Shown in pieces: positions 26,362 through 35,882 of a stretch of DNA of 64,000 nt. Within the stretch, counting starts at the first letter, position 1; the number at the start of each line of letters is the position of its first letter. The translations under genes were made by a program, and so were the position numbers. The notes under the pieces are model-generated. The model searched no databases. It saw only the letters and a program-made list of their open reading frames with translations, and was not told where the DNA came from. The DNA lies in NCBI RefSeq assembly GCF_000764225.1, contig NZ_JQED01000055.1, forward strand, positions 310,001 through 374,000, in the 5' to 3' direction. This DNA is from Colwellia psychrerythraea (GTDB lineage: Bacteria > Pseudomonadota > Gammaproteobacteria > Enterobacterales > Alteromonadaceae).

Positions 26362-27699
26362 ATGATTACAATAAAAAAAGGCTTAGATGTTCCTGTAAAA
26401 GGCGCTCCTCAGCAGGTAATCCATGATGGTCCGTCCATCAAAACCGTTGCAACACTCGGTGAAGAGTTTGTGGGTATGCGTCCAACCATGTTTGTTAAAG
26501 TGGGTGATCGCGTTAAAAAAGGTCAAGTGATTTTTGAAGATAAAAAAAATCCTGGCGTTAAATTCACAGCTCAAGCTGCCGGTGTTGTTAAAGAAATTAA
26601 CCGCGGTGAAAAACGTGTTTTGCAATCAGTTGTTATCGGTGTCGATGGCTATGATCAAGAAACGTTTACTGTTTATCCAGCAACTAAACTTGCTTCTTTA
26701 GCACGTGAAGACGTTGTTAAGAACCTAGTCGATTCAGGTTTATGGACAGCAATAAGAACTCGCCCATTTAGCAAAGTCCCAGCTATTGATAGCAAACCTA
26801 CTGCGATTTTTGTTAGTGCAATGGATACTAATCCATTGGCAGCAAATCCAGAAGTAGTGATCAATGAGCAAAGTGAAGCGTTTCAAAATGGTTTAACCAT
26901 TTTATCTCGCTTAACTGAAGGCGAAGTGTTTGTTAGTAAAGCACCAGGGGCAAACATTCCTGTTGATACTAATGCTACCGTAACTGAGTTTGCTGGAAAA
27001 CATCCTGCAGGTTTAGTGGGTACACATATTCACTTCTTAAAGCCTGTTAATGCTGAAAAGTTTGTTTGGCATGTTGGTTATCAAGATGTTATCGCTTTTG
27101 CTAAATTATTTACTACTGGTGAAATTGATAATACTCGTATTATCTCGCTTGCTGGTCCAGCAGCTAAGAACCCACGTCTAGTTCGTACTTTAGTGGGTGC
27201 TAGTACCGCAGAATTAACTGCTGGTGAAGCATCTGAAGGTGAATTACGCGTTATTTCTGGCTCATTATTAATGGGTGCAACAGCGAGCGCAGTTCATGGC
27301 TATTTAGGTCGTTATAACGTACAAGTCTCTTTAATTCTTGAAGGTCGTGAAAAAGAATTTATTGGCTACATGTACCCAGGTCCAAATAAATTCTCGGTAA
27401 CACGCGCCTTTATGTCGCATTTGTTCCCAAGTAAATTATTTAACATGACAACGACTACTAACGGTAGTTCACGAGCCATGGTACCAATTGGTAACTTTGA
27501 GCGTGTTATGCCATTAGATATTTTGCCTACCTTGTTTTTACGCGATATTTGTTCGGGTGATACCGATGGCGCGCAACAACTAGGTGCCTTAGAGCTAGAT
27601 GAAGAAGATTTAGCACTGTGTACTTTTGTTTGCCCAGGCAAAACAGATTACGGTGTAATTCTTCGTGATTGTCTAACTACTATCGAGAAGGAAGGTTAG
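26362..27699 (+). CDS. nqrA: Na+-translocating NADH:quinone reductase subunit A
   Basis: Peripheral subunit of the respiratory Na+-NQR complex, located on the cytoplasmic face and binding quinone. The ATG 26362 gives 445 residues starting MITIKKGLDVPVKG, the family N terminus; the longer GTG frame from 26350 adds four residues without support. Motifs TRPFSKVPA and GTHIHFLKPV are typical of NqrA. It opens the nqrABCDEF operon, with only two bases between its stop and nqrB. Confidence 0.97.
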   Translation: MITIKKGLDVPVKGAPQQVIHDGPSIKTVATLGEEFVGMRPTMFVKVGDRVKKGQVIFEDKKNPGVKFTAQAAGVVKEINRGEKRVLQSVVIGVDGYDQETFTVYPATKLASLAREDVVKNLVDSGLWTAIRTRPFSKVPAIDSKPTAIFVSAMDTNPLAANPEVVINEQSEAFQNGLTILSRLTEGEVFVSKAPGANIPVDTNATVTEFAGKHPAGLVGTHIHFLKPVNAEKFVWHVGYQDVIAFAKLFTTGEIDNTRIISLAGPAAKNPRLVRTLVGASTAELTAGEASEGELRVISGSLLMGATASAVHGYLGRYNVQVSLILEGREKEFIGYMYPGPNKFSVTRAFMSHLFPSKLFNMTTTTNGSSRAMVPIGNFERVMPLDILPTLFLRDICSGDTDGAQQLGALELDEEDLALCTFVCPGKTDYGVILRDCLTTIEKEG

Positions 27700-27701
27700 T
27701 C

Positions 27702-28904
27702 ATGGGCTTGAAAAAGTTTATTGAAGATATAGAACCGCATTTTGAAAAAGGCGGTAAACATGAAAAGTGGTTTGCACTTTATGAAGCTGTAGCTACGGGG
27801 TTATTCACTCCTGGTATGGTTAACAAAGGTAAAACACATGTTCGTGACAGCATTGATTTAAAACGAATCATGATCACAGTATGGTTAGCGGTATTCCCTG
27901 CCATGTTCTTTGGTATGTATAACATAGGTTTCCAAGCTGTAGATGCATTGGGTGCTAATTATTCTTTACCACAAACTTGGCAGGTTGATTTATTCACCTT
28001 GTTAGGTGGCTCTTTAACGGCAAGCTCTGGCACATTCGATATGATGTTCTACGGCGCTATGTTCTTCCTACCTATTTATGCGGTTACCTTTGTTGTTGGT
28101 GGCTTCTGGGAAGTATTATTTGCAGCCGTGCGTGGTCATGAAGTAAATGAAGGATTCTTCGTTTCTTCTATTCTATTTGCATTGATTTTGCCTGCAAGTA
28201 TTCCATTATGGCAAGTCGCCATTGGGATTACTTTTGGTATTGTTGTTGCCAAAGAGATTTTTGGTGGTACAGGTAAAAACTTCTTAAACCCAGCTTTAGC
28301 CGGAAGAGCGTTTTTATTCTTCGCTTATCCAGCTGAAATTTCAGGCGATGCTGTTTGGGTTGCCGCTGATGGTTTCTCTGGTGCTACTATGCTTAGCTCA
28401 GCTGGCCAAGGTTTAGTTGATTATTCAATGAATGCTGATTGGTGGAACGCTTTCTGGGGCTTTATTCCTGGTTCAGTAGGTGAAGTTTCTACGTTTGCAA
28501 TTTTATTGGGTGGTGCATATATCCTTTATAAAGGAATCGCTTCATGGCGCATCGTTTTAGGTGTGTTCGGTGGCATGGTTGCAACGTCATTATTATTTAA
28601 CGCGATTGGTAGTGATACTAATGCTATGTTTGCAATGCCTTGGCACTGGCACCTAGTTATTGGTGGTTTTGCCTTTGGTATGATGTTTATGGCAACTGAC
28701 CCTGTTTCGGCCTCTTTCACTAATACTGGTAAATACTGGTTTGGTGCTTTAGTTGGCGTCATGGTGGTATTGGTTCGCGTAGTAAACCCAGCATTCCCTG
28801 AAGGCATGATGTTAGCTATCTTATTTGCTAACTTGTTTGCACCATTGTTTGACTACTTTGTAGTTAAAGGCAATATTAAACGGAGGCTTGCACGTAATGT
28901 CTAG
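27702..28904 (+). CDS. nqrB: Na+-NQR subunit B
   Basis: Membrane subunit that carries covalent FMN and riboflavin and takes part in Na+ transport. The 400 residues have many membrane helices. The flavinylation motif SGAT in DGFSGATMLS puts phosphothreonine-linked FMN at about Thr229. The chosen ATG gives MGLKKFIEDIEPHFEKGG, the conserved amphipathic start; the 11-codon extension upstream is within nqrA. It overlaps nqrC by 8 nt. ApbE encoded downstream would attach the FMN. Confidence 0.97.
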   Translation: MGLKKFIEDIEPHFEKGGKHEKWFALYEAVATGLFTPGMVNKGKTHVRDSIDLKRIMITVWLAVFPAMFFGMYNIGFQAVDALGANYSLPQTWQVDLFTLLGGSLTASSGTFDMMFYGAMFFLPIYAVTFVVGGFWEVLFAAVRGHEVNEGFFVSSILFALILPASIPLWQVAIGITFGIVVAKEIFGGTGKNFLNPALAGRAFLFFAYPAEISGDAVWVAADGFSGATMLSSAGQGLVDYSMNADWWNAFWGFIPGSVGEVSTFAILLGGAYILYKGIASWRIVLGVFGGMVATSLLFNAIGSDTNAMFAMPWHWHLVIGGFAFGMMFMATDPVSASFTNTGKYWFGALVGVMVVLVRVVNPAFPEGMMLAILFANLFAPLFDYFVVKGNIKRRLARNV

Positions 28905-29676
28905 TAATAAAGAAACATTCGGCAAAACGGTTGGTTTTGTATTTATAGTCTGTTTAGTTTGTGCAGCTTTAGTTTCAGTTTCAGCAATTCAATTGAAACC
29001 ATTGCAAGTAGAAAACAAGCTACTTGATCAACAAACAAAAATCTTAGAAGCATCTGGTTTATTATCTAAAACTGACGGTAGCTCTAAAGCAATTAAAGCA
29101 ACTTTTGCAAAATTAGTAGAAGCAAAAATGATTGATTTAGATTCAGGTGACTTTATTGAAGGTAACCCTGAATTATTTGATGAGCGTCGCAATGCACGTG
29201 ATGTAACTAAGTCAGATAAGCCTAAAGATGACATGGCTGGTATTAACCGTCGCTCTAAAGATGCTGTAGTTTATTTAGTTCGCAACGATGCCGGTAAAGT
29301 AGAAACTGTTGTTTTACCTATCGTTGGTTCAGGTCTATGGGATCTAATGTATGGTTATGTTGGCTTAGAAGGCGATTTAAATACTGTACGTAGTGTAGTT
29401 TACTCTGATCATAAGGAAACTCCGGGCTTAGGTGCAGAAGTAATGAACCCTAAGTGGAAAGCTTTATGGCCAGGTAAAAAAATCTATAACGGTGCAGGTA
29501 AAGTGAAAGCTAACCTAGTTAAAGGTGGTGCTAAAGCCGATGATATTCACGGTGTTGATGCTTTATCAGGTGCTACCTTAACCAGTAACGGTGTTACGCG
29601 CACATTACAATTTTGGTTTGGCGAAGAAGGGTATGCCCCTTTTATTGCTAAATATCGCGCAGGGGGTGTTAACTAA
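28897..29676 (+). CDS. nqrC: Na+-NQR subunit C
   Basis: Membrane-anchored periplasmic flavoprotein of Na+-NQR. One N-terminal helix (about residues 12-32) leads to an FMN-binding domain with DALSGATLTSNGV; Thr227 is the predicted phosphodiester-FMN site. The chosen ATG 28897 gives 259 residues beginning MSSNKETFGK, behind GGAGG. It shares one base with nqrD (TAATG). Confidence 0.97.
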   Translation: MSSNKETFGKTVGFVFIVCLVCAALVSVSAIQLKPLQVENKLLDQQTKILEASGLLSKTDGSSKAIKATFAKLVEAKMIDLDSGDFIEGNPELFDERRNARDVTKSDKPKDDMAGINRRSKDAVVYLVRNDAGKVETVVLPIVGSGLWDLMYGYVGLEGDLNTVRSVVYSDHKETPGLGAEVMNPKWKALWPGKKIYNGAGKVKANLVKGGAKADDIHGVDALSGATLTSNGVTRTLQFWFGEEGYAPFIAKYRAGGVN

Positions 29677-30299
29677 TGTCATCTGAAGCTAAAAAAGTTT
29701 TAACTCAACCTATTGTAGACAACAACCCTATTGCCTTACAGGTGTTAGGTATTTGTTCTGCATTAGCGGTAACAAGTTCCATGGCTAATGCCTTGGTTAT
29801 GACGTTAGCTGTTGTATTGGTAACAGCTTTCTCAAACTTGTTTATTTCTATTATTCGTAATCACATTCCATCTAGTGTGCGTATTATCGTGCAAATGGCG
29901 ATTATTGCTTCATTAGTAATTGTGGTTGACCAAGTGCTAAAAGCATTTTCATATCAATTATCAAAAGAGCTTTCTGTTTTTGTTGGCTTGATCATTACTA
30001 ACTGTATTGTTATGGGTCGTGCTGAAGCTTTCGCTATGAAAGAAAAACCAGGTGTAAGTTTTTGGGATGGTATTGGTAACGGTTTAGGCTATGGCTTTAT
30101 CTTAATGACAGTCGCTTTCTTCCGTGAATTATTTGGTTTTGGTACGCTTTTCGGTATTGAAATCTTACCTTTAATTCAAAATGACGGTTGGTATCAAGCA
30201 AATGGTTTATTAGTTTTACCATTTAGCTCATTCTTCATTATTGGTTTTATCATCTGGGCAATTCGCCAGTATAAGCCTGAACAAGTAGAGAAGGACTAA
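29676..30299 (+). CDS. nqrD: Na+-NQR subunit D
   Basis: Integral membrane subunit of Na+-NQR, related to RnfE, with six predicted helices in 207 residues. NCIVMGRAEAFAM near residues 109-121 contains the conserved Cys that, with NqrE, holds the intramembrane iron site. Its position between nqrC and nqrE and translational overlap with nqrC settle the identification. Confidence 0.96.
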   Translation: MSSEAKKVLTQPIVDNNPIALQVLGICSALAVTSSMANALVMTLAVVLVTAFSNLFISIIRNHIPSSVRIIVQMAIIASLVIVVDQVLKAFSYQLSKELSVFVGLIITNCIVMGRAEAFAMKEKPGVSFWDGIGNGLGYGFILMTVAFFRELFGFGTLFGIEILPLIQNDGWYQANGLLVLPFSSFFIIGFIIWAIRQYKPEQVEKD

Positions 30300-30304
30300 T
30301 CGCA

Positions 30305-30928
30305 ATGGAACATTATTTAAGTCTATTAGTTAAAACGATTTTTATCGAAAACATCGCACTATCTTTCTTCTTAGGTATGTGTACATTCCTAGCGGTATCA
30401 AAAAAAGTAGATACTGCTATTGGTTTGGGTGTTGCAGTAGTTGTAGTACTTGGTATTGCAGTTCCTGCTAACCAAATTATCTATCAAGCAGTGTTAGCCC
30501 CTGGTGCTTTAGACAGTGTGTTAGGTATTACTGACCCAACACAGTCTGTTGATTTGAGCTTTTTGTCATTTATTACCTTTATCGGGGTAATTGCTGCGCT
30601 TGTTCAGATTCTTGAGATGGTACTAGATAAATACTTTCCTGCGTTATATCAAGCCTTAGGTATATTTTTACCTTTGATTACCGTTAACTGTGCAATTTTT
30701 GGTGCTGTGTCTTTCATGGTAGCGAAAAACCTAACATTAGGTGAATCAGTTGTTTACGGAATTGGCTCTGGTATTGGTTGGGCATTAGCGATTGTTTTAC
30801 TTGCGGGTATCCGTGAGAAAATGAAATATTCTGATGTGCCAGATGGTTTGAAAGGGTTAGGTATTACATTTATTACTGCAGGACTGATGGCCTTTGGCTT
30901 CTTGTCTTTCGGTGGTATTTCACTGTAA
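30305..30928 (+). CDS. nqrE: Na+-NQR subunit E
   Basis: Integral membrane subunit homologous to NqrD but in inverted topology, related to RnfA. The 207 residues include ENIALSFFLGMCTFLAVSK near the start and NCAIFGAVSFM near residues 119-129, each with the conserved Cys of the intramembrane iron site. It starts five bases after nqrD. Confidence 0.96.
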   Translation: MEHYLSLLVKTIFIENIALSFFLGMCTFLAVSKKVDTAIGLGVAVVVVLGIAVPANQIIYQAVLAPGALDSVLGITDPTQSVDLSFLSFITFIGVIAALVQILEMVLDKYFPALYQALGIFLPLITVNCAIFGAVSFMVAKNLTLGESVVYGIGSGIGWALAIVLLAGIREKMKYSDVPDGLKGLGITFITAGLMAFGFLSFGGISL

Positions 30929-30959
30929 CGATTTAGATAAATAAAATAAGGAAAAGTCG

Positions 30960-32183
30960 ATGGAAATTATTCTCGGCGTATCGATGTTTACTGCGATAGT
31001 TATTGCCTTAGTATTAGTAATTTTATTTGCTAAATCTAAGTTGGTATCAAGTGGTGATGTAACGATTAATATAAATGGCGATCCAGAAAAAGCAGTAACT
31101 ACTGCGGCGGGTGGCAAATTATTAGGCGCACTAGCTGATCAAGGTATTTTTATTCCTTCAGCATGTGGTGGCGGTGGTACTTGTGGTCAATGTCGTGTTG
31201 AAGTGCATTCAGGTGGTGGAGATATTTTACCGACTGAGCAAGGTCATATTAACAAACGCGAAGCAAAATCGGGTTGTCGCTTAGCTTGTCAAGTTGCTGT
31301 TAAGCAAGACATGGAAATTGAAGTTGAAGATGAAATCTTCGGTGTTCAACAATGGGAATGTGAAGTTATCTCAAATGATAACAAAGCAACGTTCATTAAA
31401 GAGCTAAAACTGCAAATTCCAAATGGTGAATCAGTTCCGTTCAAAGCGGGTGGTTACATTCAAATTGAAGCACCTGCACACCATGTTAAATACAGTGATT
31501 TTGATATTGATGAGCAATATCGTGGTGACTGGAACCATTTTGGTTTCTTCGATGTGGAGTCAAAAGTAGACACGGATACATTACGTGCATACTCAATGGC
31601 GAACTACCCAGAAGAAGAAGGCATTATTATGCTTAACGTGCGTATTGCTACGCCGCCTCCTGGTCGTTTACATTTACCTGCTGGTAAAATGTCATCATTT
31701 ATCTTTAGCTTAAAAGCTGGTGATAAGGTTACTATTTCAGGCCCATTTGGTGAATTCTTTGCTAAAGAAACTGATGATGAAATGGTATTTATTGGTGGTG
31801 GTGCTGGTATGGCGCCAATGCGTTCTCATATCTTTGATCAACTTAAGCGTTTAAATTCTAAGCGTAAGATGAGCTTCTGGTATGGCGCACGTTCTAAGCG
31901 TGAAATGTTCTATGAAGATGATTATAACGGCTTAGCGGCTGATAATGATAACTTCCAATGGCATGTCGCTTTATCTGACCCACAACCTGAAGATAACTGG
32001 GATGGCTTAACTGGTTTCATTCATAATGTTCTTTTTGAAGAATATTTGAAAGACCATGAAGCACCAGAAGATTGTGAATACTACATGTGTGGTCCACCAA
32101 TGATGAATGCTGCTGTTATCGGTATGCTTAAAGATCTTGGTGTAGAAGACGAGAACATAATGTTGGATGACTTCGGCGGCTAA
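30960..32183 (+). CDS. nqrF: Na+-NQR subunit F
   Basis: Electron-entry subunit that oxidises NADH. An N-terminal helix (about residues 4-24) is followed by a [2Fe-2S] domain with Cys69, Cys75, Cys78 and Cys110 (SACGGGGTCGQC ... CRLAC), then an FAD domain with RAYSMANYP and an NADH domain with FIGGGAGMAPMRSH and YMCGPPMMNAAV. At 407 residues it is full length. It closes the structural nqr operon; apbE follows after 240 bp. Confidence 0.97.
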   Translation: MEIILGVSMFTAIVIALVLVILFAKSKLVSSGDVTININGDPEKAVTTAAGGKLLGALADQGIFIPSACGGGGTCGQCRVEVHSGGGDILPTEQGHINKREAKSGCRLACQVAVKQDMEIEVEDEIFGVQQWECEVISNDNKATFIKELKLQIPNGESVPFKAGGYIQIEAPAHHVKYSDFDIDEQYRGDWNHFGFFDVESKVDTDTLRAYSMANYPEEEGIIMLNVRIATPPPGRLHLPAGKMSSFIFSLKAGDKVTISGPFGEFFAKETDDEMVFIGGGAGMAPMRSHIFDQLKRLNSKRKMSFWYGARSKREMFYEDDYNGLAADNDNFQWHVALSDPQPEDNWDGLTGFIHNVLFEEYLKDHEAPEDCEYYMCGPPMMNAAVIGMLKDLGVEDENIMLDDFGG

Positions 32184-32324
32184 TTGTTTATTTTTACTTG
32201 TCTATTGCCTTGATTTCATCGTCGGCTGTGCTCATTGACTAGCGTCAACTCCGCGCAGCCTTCTCGAACTAAAGGTAATATCCTGTATTAAAAATTAAGC
32301 AATTATTTATCGAATGAACATAAA

Positions 32325-32352
32325 AATAAAGACGACTTAGGTCGTCTTTATT
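32325..32352. terminator. Hairpin after nqrF
   Basis: AATAAAGACGAC-TTAG-GTCGTCTTTATT forms a perfect 12-bp stem with a 4-nt loop, followed by an AT-rich tract. It could terminate nqr transcription. Its 3' edge runs into the 22-bp inverted repeat that follows. Confidence 0.65.
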
Positions 32353-32413
32353 ATTTATATCAATATATTTTTCACTCGTTAAACTTAGATGAATATATTG
32401 ATATAAATAATAA
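32348..32413. repeat. Perfect 22-bp inverted repeat upstream of apbE
   Basis: Bases 32348-32369 and 32392-32413 are exact reverse complements, separated by a 22-nt spacer. Both arms are AT-only apart from a single central C or G (ATATC AAT / ATT GATAT). The right arm ends 12 bp before the apbE start codon and adjoins its TTGGAG ribosome site. Confidence 0.85.
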
Positions 32414-32425
32414 TTTGGAGTCCTA

Positions 32426-33445
32426 ATGAATAAACTTAAATTAGTGTTGTTAGTTGGTTTAGTACTAACGATATCGGCTTGTTTCCCAAGTAATCCTTCT
32501 AAAAATACAGAAATATTATTGCAAGGTCGCACTATGGGGACTACGTATAATATTAAAGTTGTTGGAACCAAAGAGCAGGTAATAGAGCTTAAGTTACAGC
32601 AACAAATTGATACTGCGCTAGAGCAAGTTAATCAAGAGATGTCTACCTATATACCTGACTCTGAACTATCATTATTTAACCAAAACCAATCAACAGAAGC
32701 TGTTGAGGTTAGTGATGGTTTAGCGCGAGTGATGAAGGAGTCAATTCGATTAGGTAAGTTGAGTGGAGGCAAACTTGATGTCACCGTGGGTCCTTTAGTG
32801 AATCTTTGGGGGTTTGGTCCAGAACAGCGTGCTGAAAAAGTGCCTAGTGTTGAATTATTAATGCAAGCAAGATCACGTATTGGTTTGCAACATTTAAGCC
32901 TTCAAGAAAATAAGTTAAGTAAAAGTTTACCTAACTTGTATGTTGATCTTTCAACTGTCGCAAAAGGCTATGGCGTTGATGTCGTAGCTGAGTTAATTGA
33001 AGCCAATGGAATTAATCATTATCTTGTGGAAATCGGTGGAGAGATGCGCTTAAAAGGCTTTAAGCATACAGGTGAGCTATGGGCAATTGCCATTGAAAAG
33101 CCAATAACAACTGAACGCAGTGTGCAGCAGGTTATCATTCCAAAAGATAATGCTGTGGCGACTGCTGGTAATTATCGAAACTATTTTGAAGTTGATGGCA
33201 CTCGTTTTTCTCATATTATTGATCCTGATACCGGCAGGCCAATAAATCACAAATTAGTCTCTGTTACTGTCATTGCTCCTTCATCTATGACCGCTGATGG
33301 TTTATCAACCACACTGATGGTAATGGGGATGGACAAGGGCATGGCTTTTGCGAGTGAAAATAATCTGGCCGCACTGTTTATATCTAAAACTGAAAATGGC
33401 TTTGATGAACGTTTTACGGTAAAATTCAAGCAATACCTAAAGTAA
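32426..33445 (+). CDS. apbE: FAD:protein FMN transferase ApbE
   Basis: Periplasmic lipoprotein that attaches FMN to threonines of NqrB and NqrC. A lipoprotein signal with lipobox ISAC puts lipidated Cys at residue 19. Family motifs RTMGTTYN, DVTVGPLVNLWGFGP, VDLSTVAKGYGVD, GGEMRLKG and FSHIIDPDTGRPI are all present in 339 residues. Its place between nqrF and nqrM matches its job in NQR maturation. Confidence 0.97.
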   Translation: MNKLKLVLLVGLVLTISACFPSNPSKNTEILLQGRTMGTTYNIKVVGTKEQVIELKLQQQIDTALEQVNQEMSTYIPDSELSLFNQNQSTEAVEVSDGLARVMKESIRLGKLSGGKLDVTVGPLVNLWGFGPEQRAEKVPSVELLMQARSRIGLQHLSLQENKLSKSLPNLYVDLSTVAKGYGVDVVAELIEANGINHYLVEIGGEMRLKGFKHTGELWAIAIEKPITTERSVQQVIIPKDNAVATAGNYRNYFEVDGTRFSHIIDPDTGRPINHKLVSVTVIAPSSMTADGLSTTLMVMGMDKGMAFASENNLAALFISKTENGFDERFTVKFKQYLK

Positions 33446-33553
33446 GAGCTGAGTAAGCATTACTTTAATAATATCACATTGATATATTCAATGGCTCTTG
33501 TCCTGAGCATTGATTGTTTCGTTTTTAGTTGAGTGAGTTGAGAGCATAACATT

Positions 33554-33784
33554 ATGATGATTTTCCTGATAACTTTTGGTTTTTTCCTTGTGGTAGGTGC
33601 AGCTATGGCTGTAGGTTATATTTTCCAGAATAAAACCTTGGCGGGGAGTTGTGGCGGTCTAGCGAGCGTTGGCATTGATAAAGAATGTAACTGTGATAAT
33701 CCGTGTGAAAAGCGTCAAGAACGTGAGAAAAAAGCAGCACTTGAACACAATCTACAGAACAGGATTGATGTCGAAAATTTATAG
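33554..33784 (+). CDS. nqrM: Na+-NQR maturation protein NqrM
   Basis: Small DUF539 protein needed for NQR assembly, thought to deliver iron to the NqrD/NqrE site. The 76 residues have one N-terminal helix (about residues 2-24) and a cytoplasmic segment with four cysteines in GSCGGL and KECNCDNPC. It follows apbE by 109 bp and ends the NQR gene set. Confidence 0.95.
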   Translation: MMIFLITFGFFLVVGAAMAVGYIFQNKTLAGSCGGLASVGIDKECNCDNPCEKRQEREKKAALEHNLQNRIDVENL

Positions 33785-33872
33785 CATCTAATGGCAATGG
33801 TAATAACTCTCGCTAGGTGAGCAATAAACGAGTGCGATTGGTATAGTATTTCTCTATTAAGCTTCATCCAAT

Positions 33873-33909
33873 AAAAAAGGATAATTAAGTGATTTAATTA
33901 TCCTTTTTT
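33873..33909. terminator. Bidirectional terminator between nqrM and dxs
   Basis: A 16-bp perfect stem with A6 at its left and T6 at its right edge (AAAAAAGGATAATTAA paired with its complement) serves both converging transcripts. Confidence 0.9.
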
Positions 33910-33934
33910 AGTGTTTGTCTGCCTGCTAAGAAAA

Positions 33935-35827
33935 CTAGCTAATAAAGTGCTTTATTTTAGTGAGTATACCTGCTGCATCTAAACCTAACTCAAGATGCAT
34001 TTCTTCTTGAGTACCGTGTTTGACAAACTGATCAGTAATACCAATATTAAGAATACTAACGGGCTTACCTTGAGCGAGTAAATATTCGTTCACCCCTGAG
34101 CCTGCACCGCCTGCAATAGCATTATCTTCAACGGTAACCAGACAATCATGTTTGCTATTTAAAGCATCAATCAATGTTTCATCTAGCGGTTTAATAAAGC
34201 GCATATCCACTAAAGTAGCGTTTAGCTCGGATGCCACTTTCTTCGCTTCACCTAGCATAGAGCCAAAGCTTAATATGGCTATGCTTTTACTTGTTGGATT
34301 GTTATTTGCTAAGTCTTTTGCTTCAACGATGGTTACCCCTTTGCCTATTTCAATGGTTTCATCAACCGTTGGTAAGATCTCACCAGTGCCATTGCCTCGA
34401 GGGTAGCGAACGACACTAGGGCTATTTAACTTGTGGCCAGTGTTTAACATTAGCTGGCATTCTCGCTCATTTGACGGTGCCATGATAACGGTATTAGGAA
34501 TACAACGTAAAAAGCTTAAATCAAAAACGCCTTGGTGTGTTGCTCCATCTGCACCGACTATACCAGCACGGTCAACGGCAAACATTACGGGTAAGTTTTG
34601 TATGGCAACATCATGAATGAATTGATCATAACCACGTTGTAAGAAACTAGAGTAAATGGCCACTACCGGTTTTAAACCACCAATTGCGAGGCCTGCAGCA
34701 TAAGTCACTGAGTGTTGCTCAGCAATTGCTACGTCGAAGTATTGATCGGGGAAGCGTTGACTGAACTCAACCATACCAGAGCCTTCCGCCATCGCTGGAG
34801 TAACGGCAACTAAATTTTTATCTATTTCAGCGGTTTTACACAACCAATCGCCGAATATCTTTGAATAAGTTGGTAAGCTGGGCTTTGACTTAGGTAAATT
34901 AGTTTCTTCGGGATTAAACTTTGGCACGGCATGATATTTGATTGGGTCTTGCTCTGCCGCTTGGTAGCCTTTACCTTTGGTGGTCACTACATGTAAAAAC
35001 TGTGGACCTTTCAGGCTGCGCATATTTTTAATTGTGGTGACTAAACTTTCAACATCATGGCCATCAATAGGGCCGATATAGTTAAAACCTAATTCTTCAA
35101 AAAAAGTACTAGGTACAACCATACCTTTTAAGTGTTCTTCAGCACGACTAGCAAGTTCTTTTATTGGTGGTATATTGCCTAATAGCTTTTTGCTACTTTC
35201 ACGGAAACCAGTAAAAATACTGCCTGATAATAATTTGGCAAGATGATTGTTCAACGCACCAACATTTTTTGAAATAGACATGTCATTATCATTTAAGATA
35301 ATCAACATATCTTTTTTGATATCACCAGCATGATTTAAGGCTTCAAAAGCCATACCTGCAGTCATTGCTCCATCGCCAATTACGGCAACTGTTTTGCGAT
35401 TCTTTGCTTCTTTTTCAGCGGCTACCGCTAATCCGAGAGCAGCAGAAATAGAAGTACTTGAATGACCAACACTTAACGTATCGTACTCACTCTCTTCACG
35501 CCAAGGGAAAGGATGTAAACCACCTTTTTGTCTTATGGTATGTAACTGATCACGTCTGCCCGTTAAAATCTTATGTGGATATGCTTGATGACCGACATCC
35601 CAAATTAAATGATCAAATGGGGTGTTATAGACATAATGCAAGGCTACAGTCAGCTCAATAGTCCCAAGGCCTGATGCAAAGTGTCCACTACTCTTACTTA
35701 CAGAATTAAGTAAGAAACTACGTAATTCATTACTAATACGTGTCAGTTGTTCTTGCGGCATAGTACGCAGATCTGCTGGAATATCAATCTGAGAAAGTAG
35801 TGGGTAATTTGCAAGGTTTGTAGTCAT
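33935..35827 (-). CDS. dxs: 1-deoxy-D-xylulose-5-phosphate synthase Dxs
   Basis: Thiamine-diphosphate enzyme joining pyruvate and glyceraldehyde 3-phosphate, the first step of the MEP pathway. The 630-residue protein has WDVGHQAYPHKILTGRRDQ near residues 55-73, the ThDP motif GDGAMTAGMAFEALNHAG near 150-167 and the catalytic-glutamate block VAIAEQHSVTYAAGLA. It is last in xseB-ispA-dxs, 55 bp after ispA. Confidence 0.97.
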   Translation of the reverse strand: MTTNLANYPLLSQIDIPADLRTMPQEQLTRISNELRSFLLNSVSKSSGHFASGLGTIELTVALHYVYNTPFDHLIWDVGHQAYPHKILTGRRDQLHTIRQKGGLHPFPWREESEYDTLSVGHSSTSISAALGLAVAAEKEAKNRKTVAVIGDGAMTAGMAFEALNHAGDIKKDMLIILNDNDMSISKNVGALNNHLAKLLSGSIFTGFRESSKKLLGNIPPIKELASRAEEHLKGMVVPSTFFEELGFNYIGPIDGHDVESLVTTIKNMRSLKGPQFLHVVTTKGKGYQAAEQDPIKYHAVPKFNPEETNLPKSKPSLPTYSKIFGDWLCKTAEIDKNLVAVTPAMAEGSGMVEFSQRFPDQYFDVAIAEQHSVTYAAGLAIGGLKPVVAIYSSFLQRGYDQFIHDVAIQNLPVMFAVDRAGIVGADGATHQGVFDLSFLRCIPNTVIMAPSNERECQLMLNTGHKLNSPSVVRYPRGNGTGEILPTVDETIEIGKGVTIVEAKDLANNNPTSKSIAILSFGSMLGEAKKVASELNATLVDMRFIKPLDETLIDALNSKHDCLVTVEDNAIAGGAGSGVNEYLLAQGKPVSILNIGITDQFVKHGTQEEMHLELGLDAAGILTKIKHFIS

Positions 35828-35882
35828 AGTTTATCTATTGGTAATGATTATTTTATTTAAAGGTTTTGCTTTGTCTTGACAC

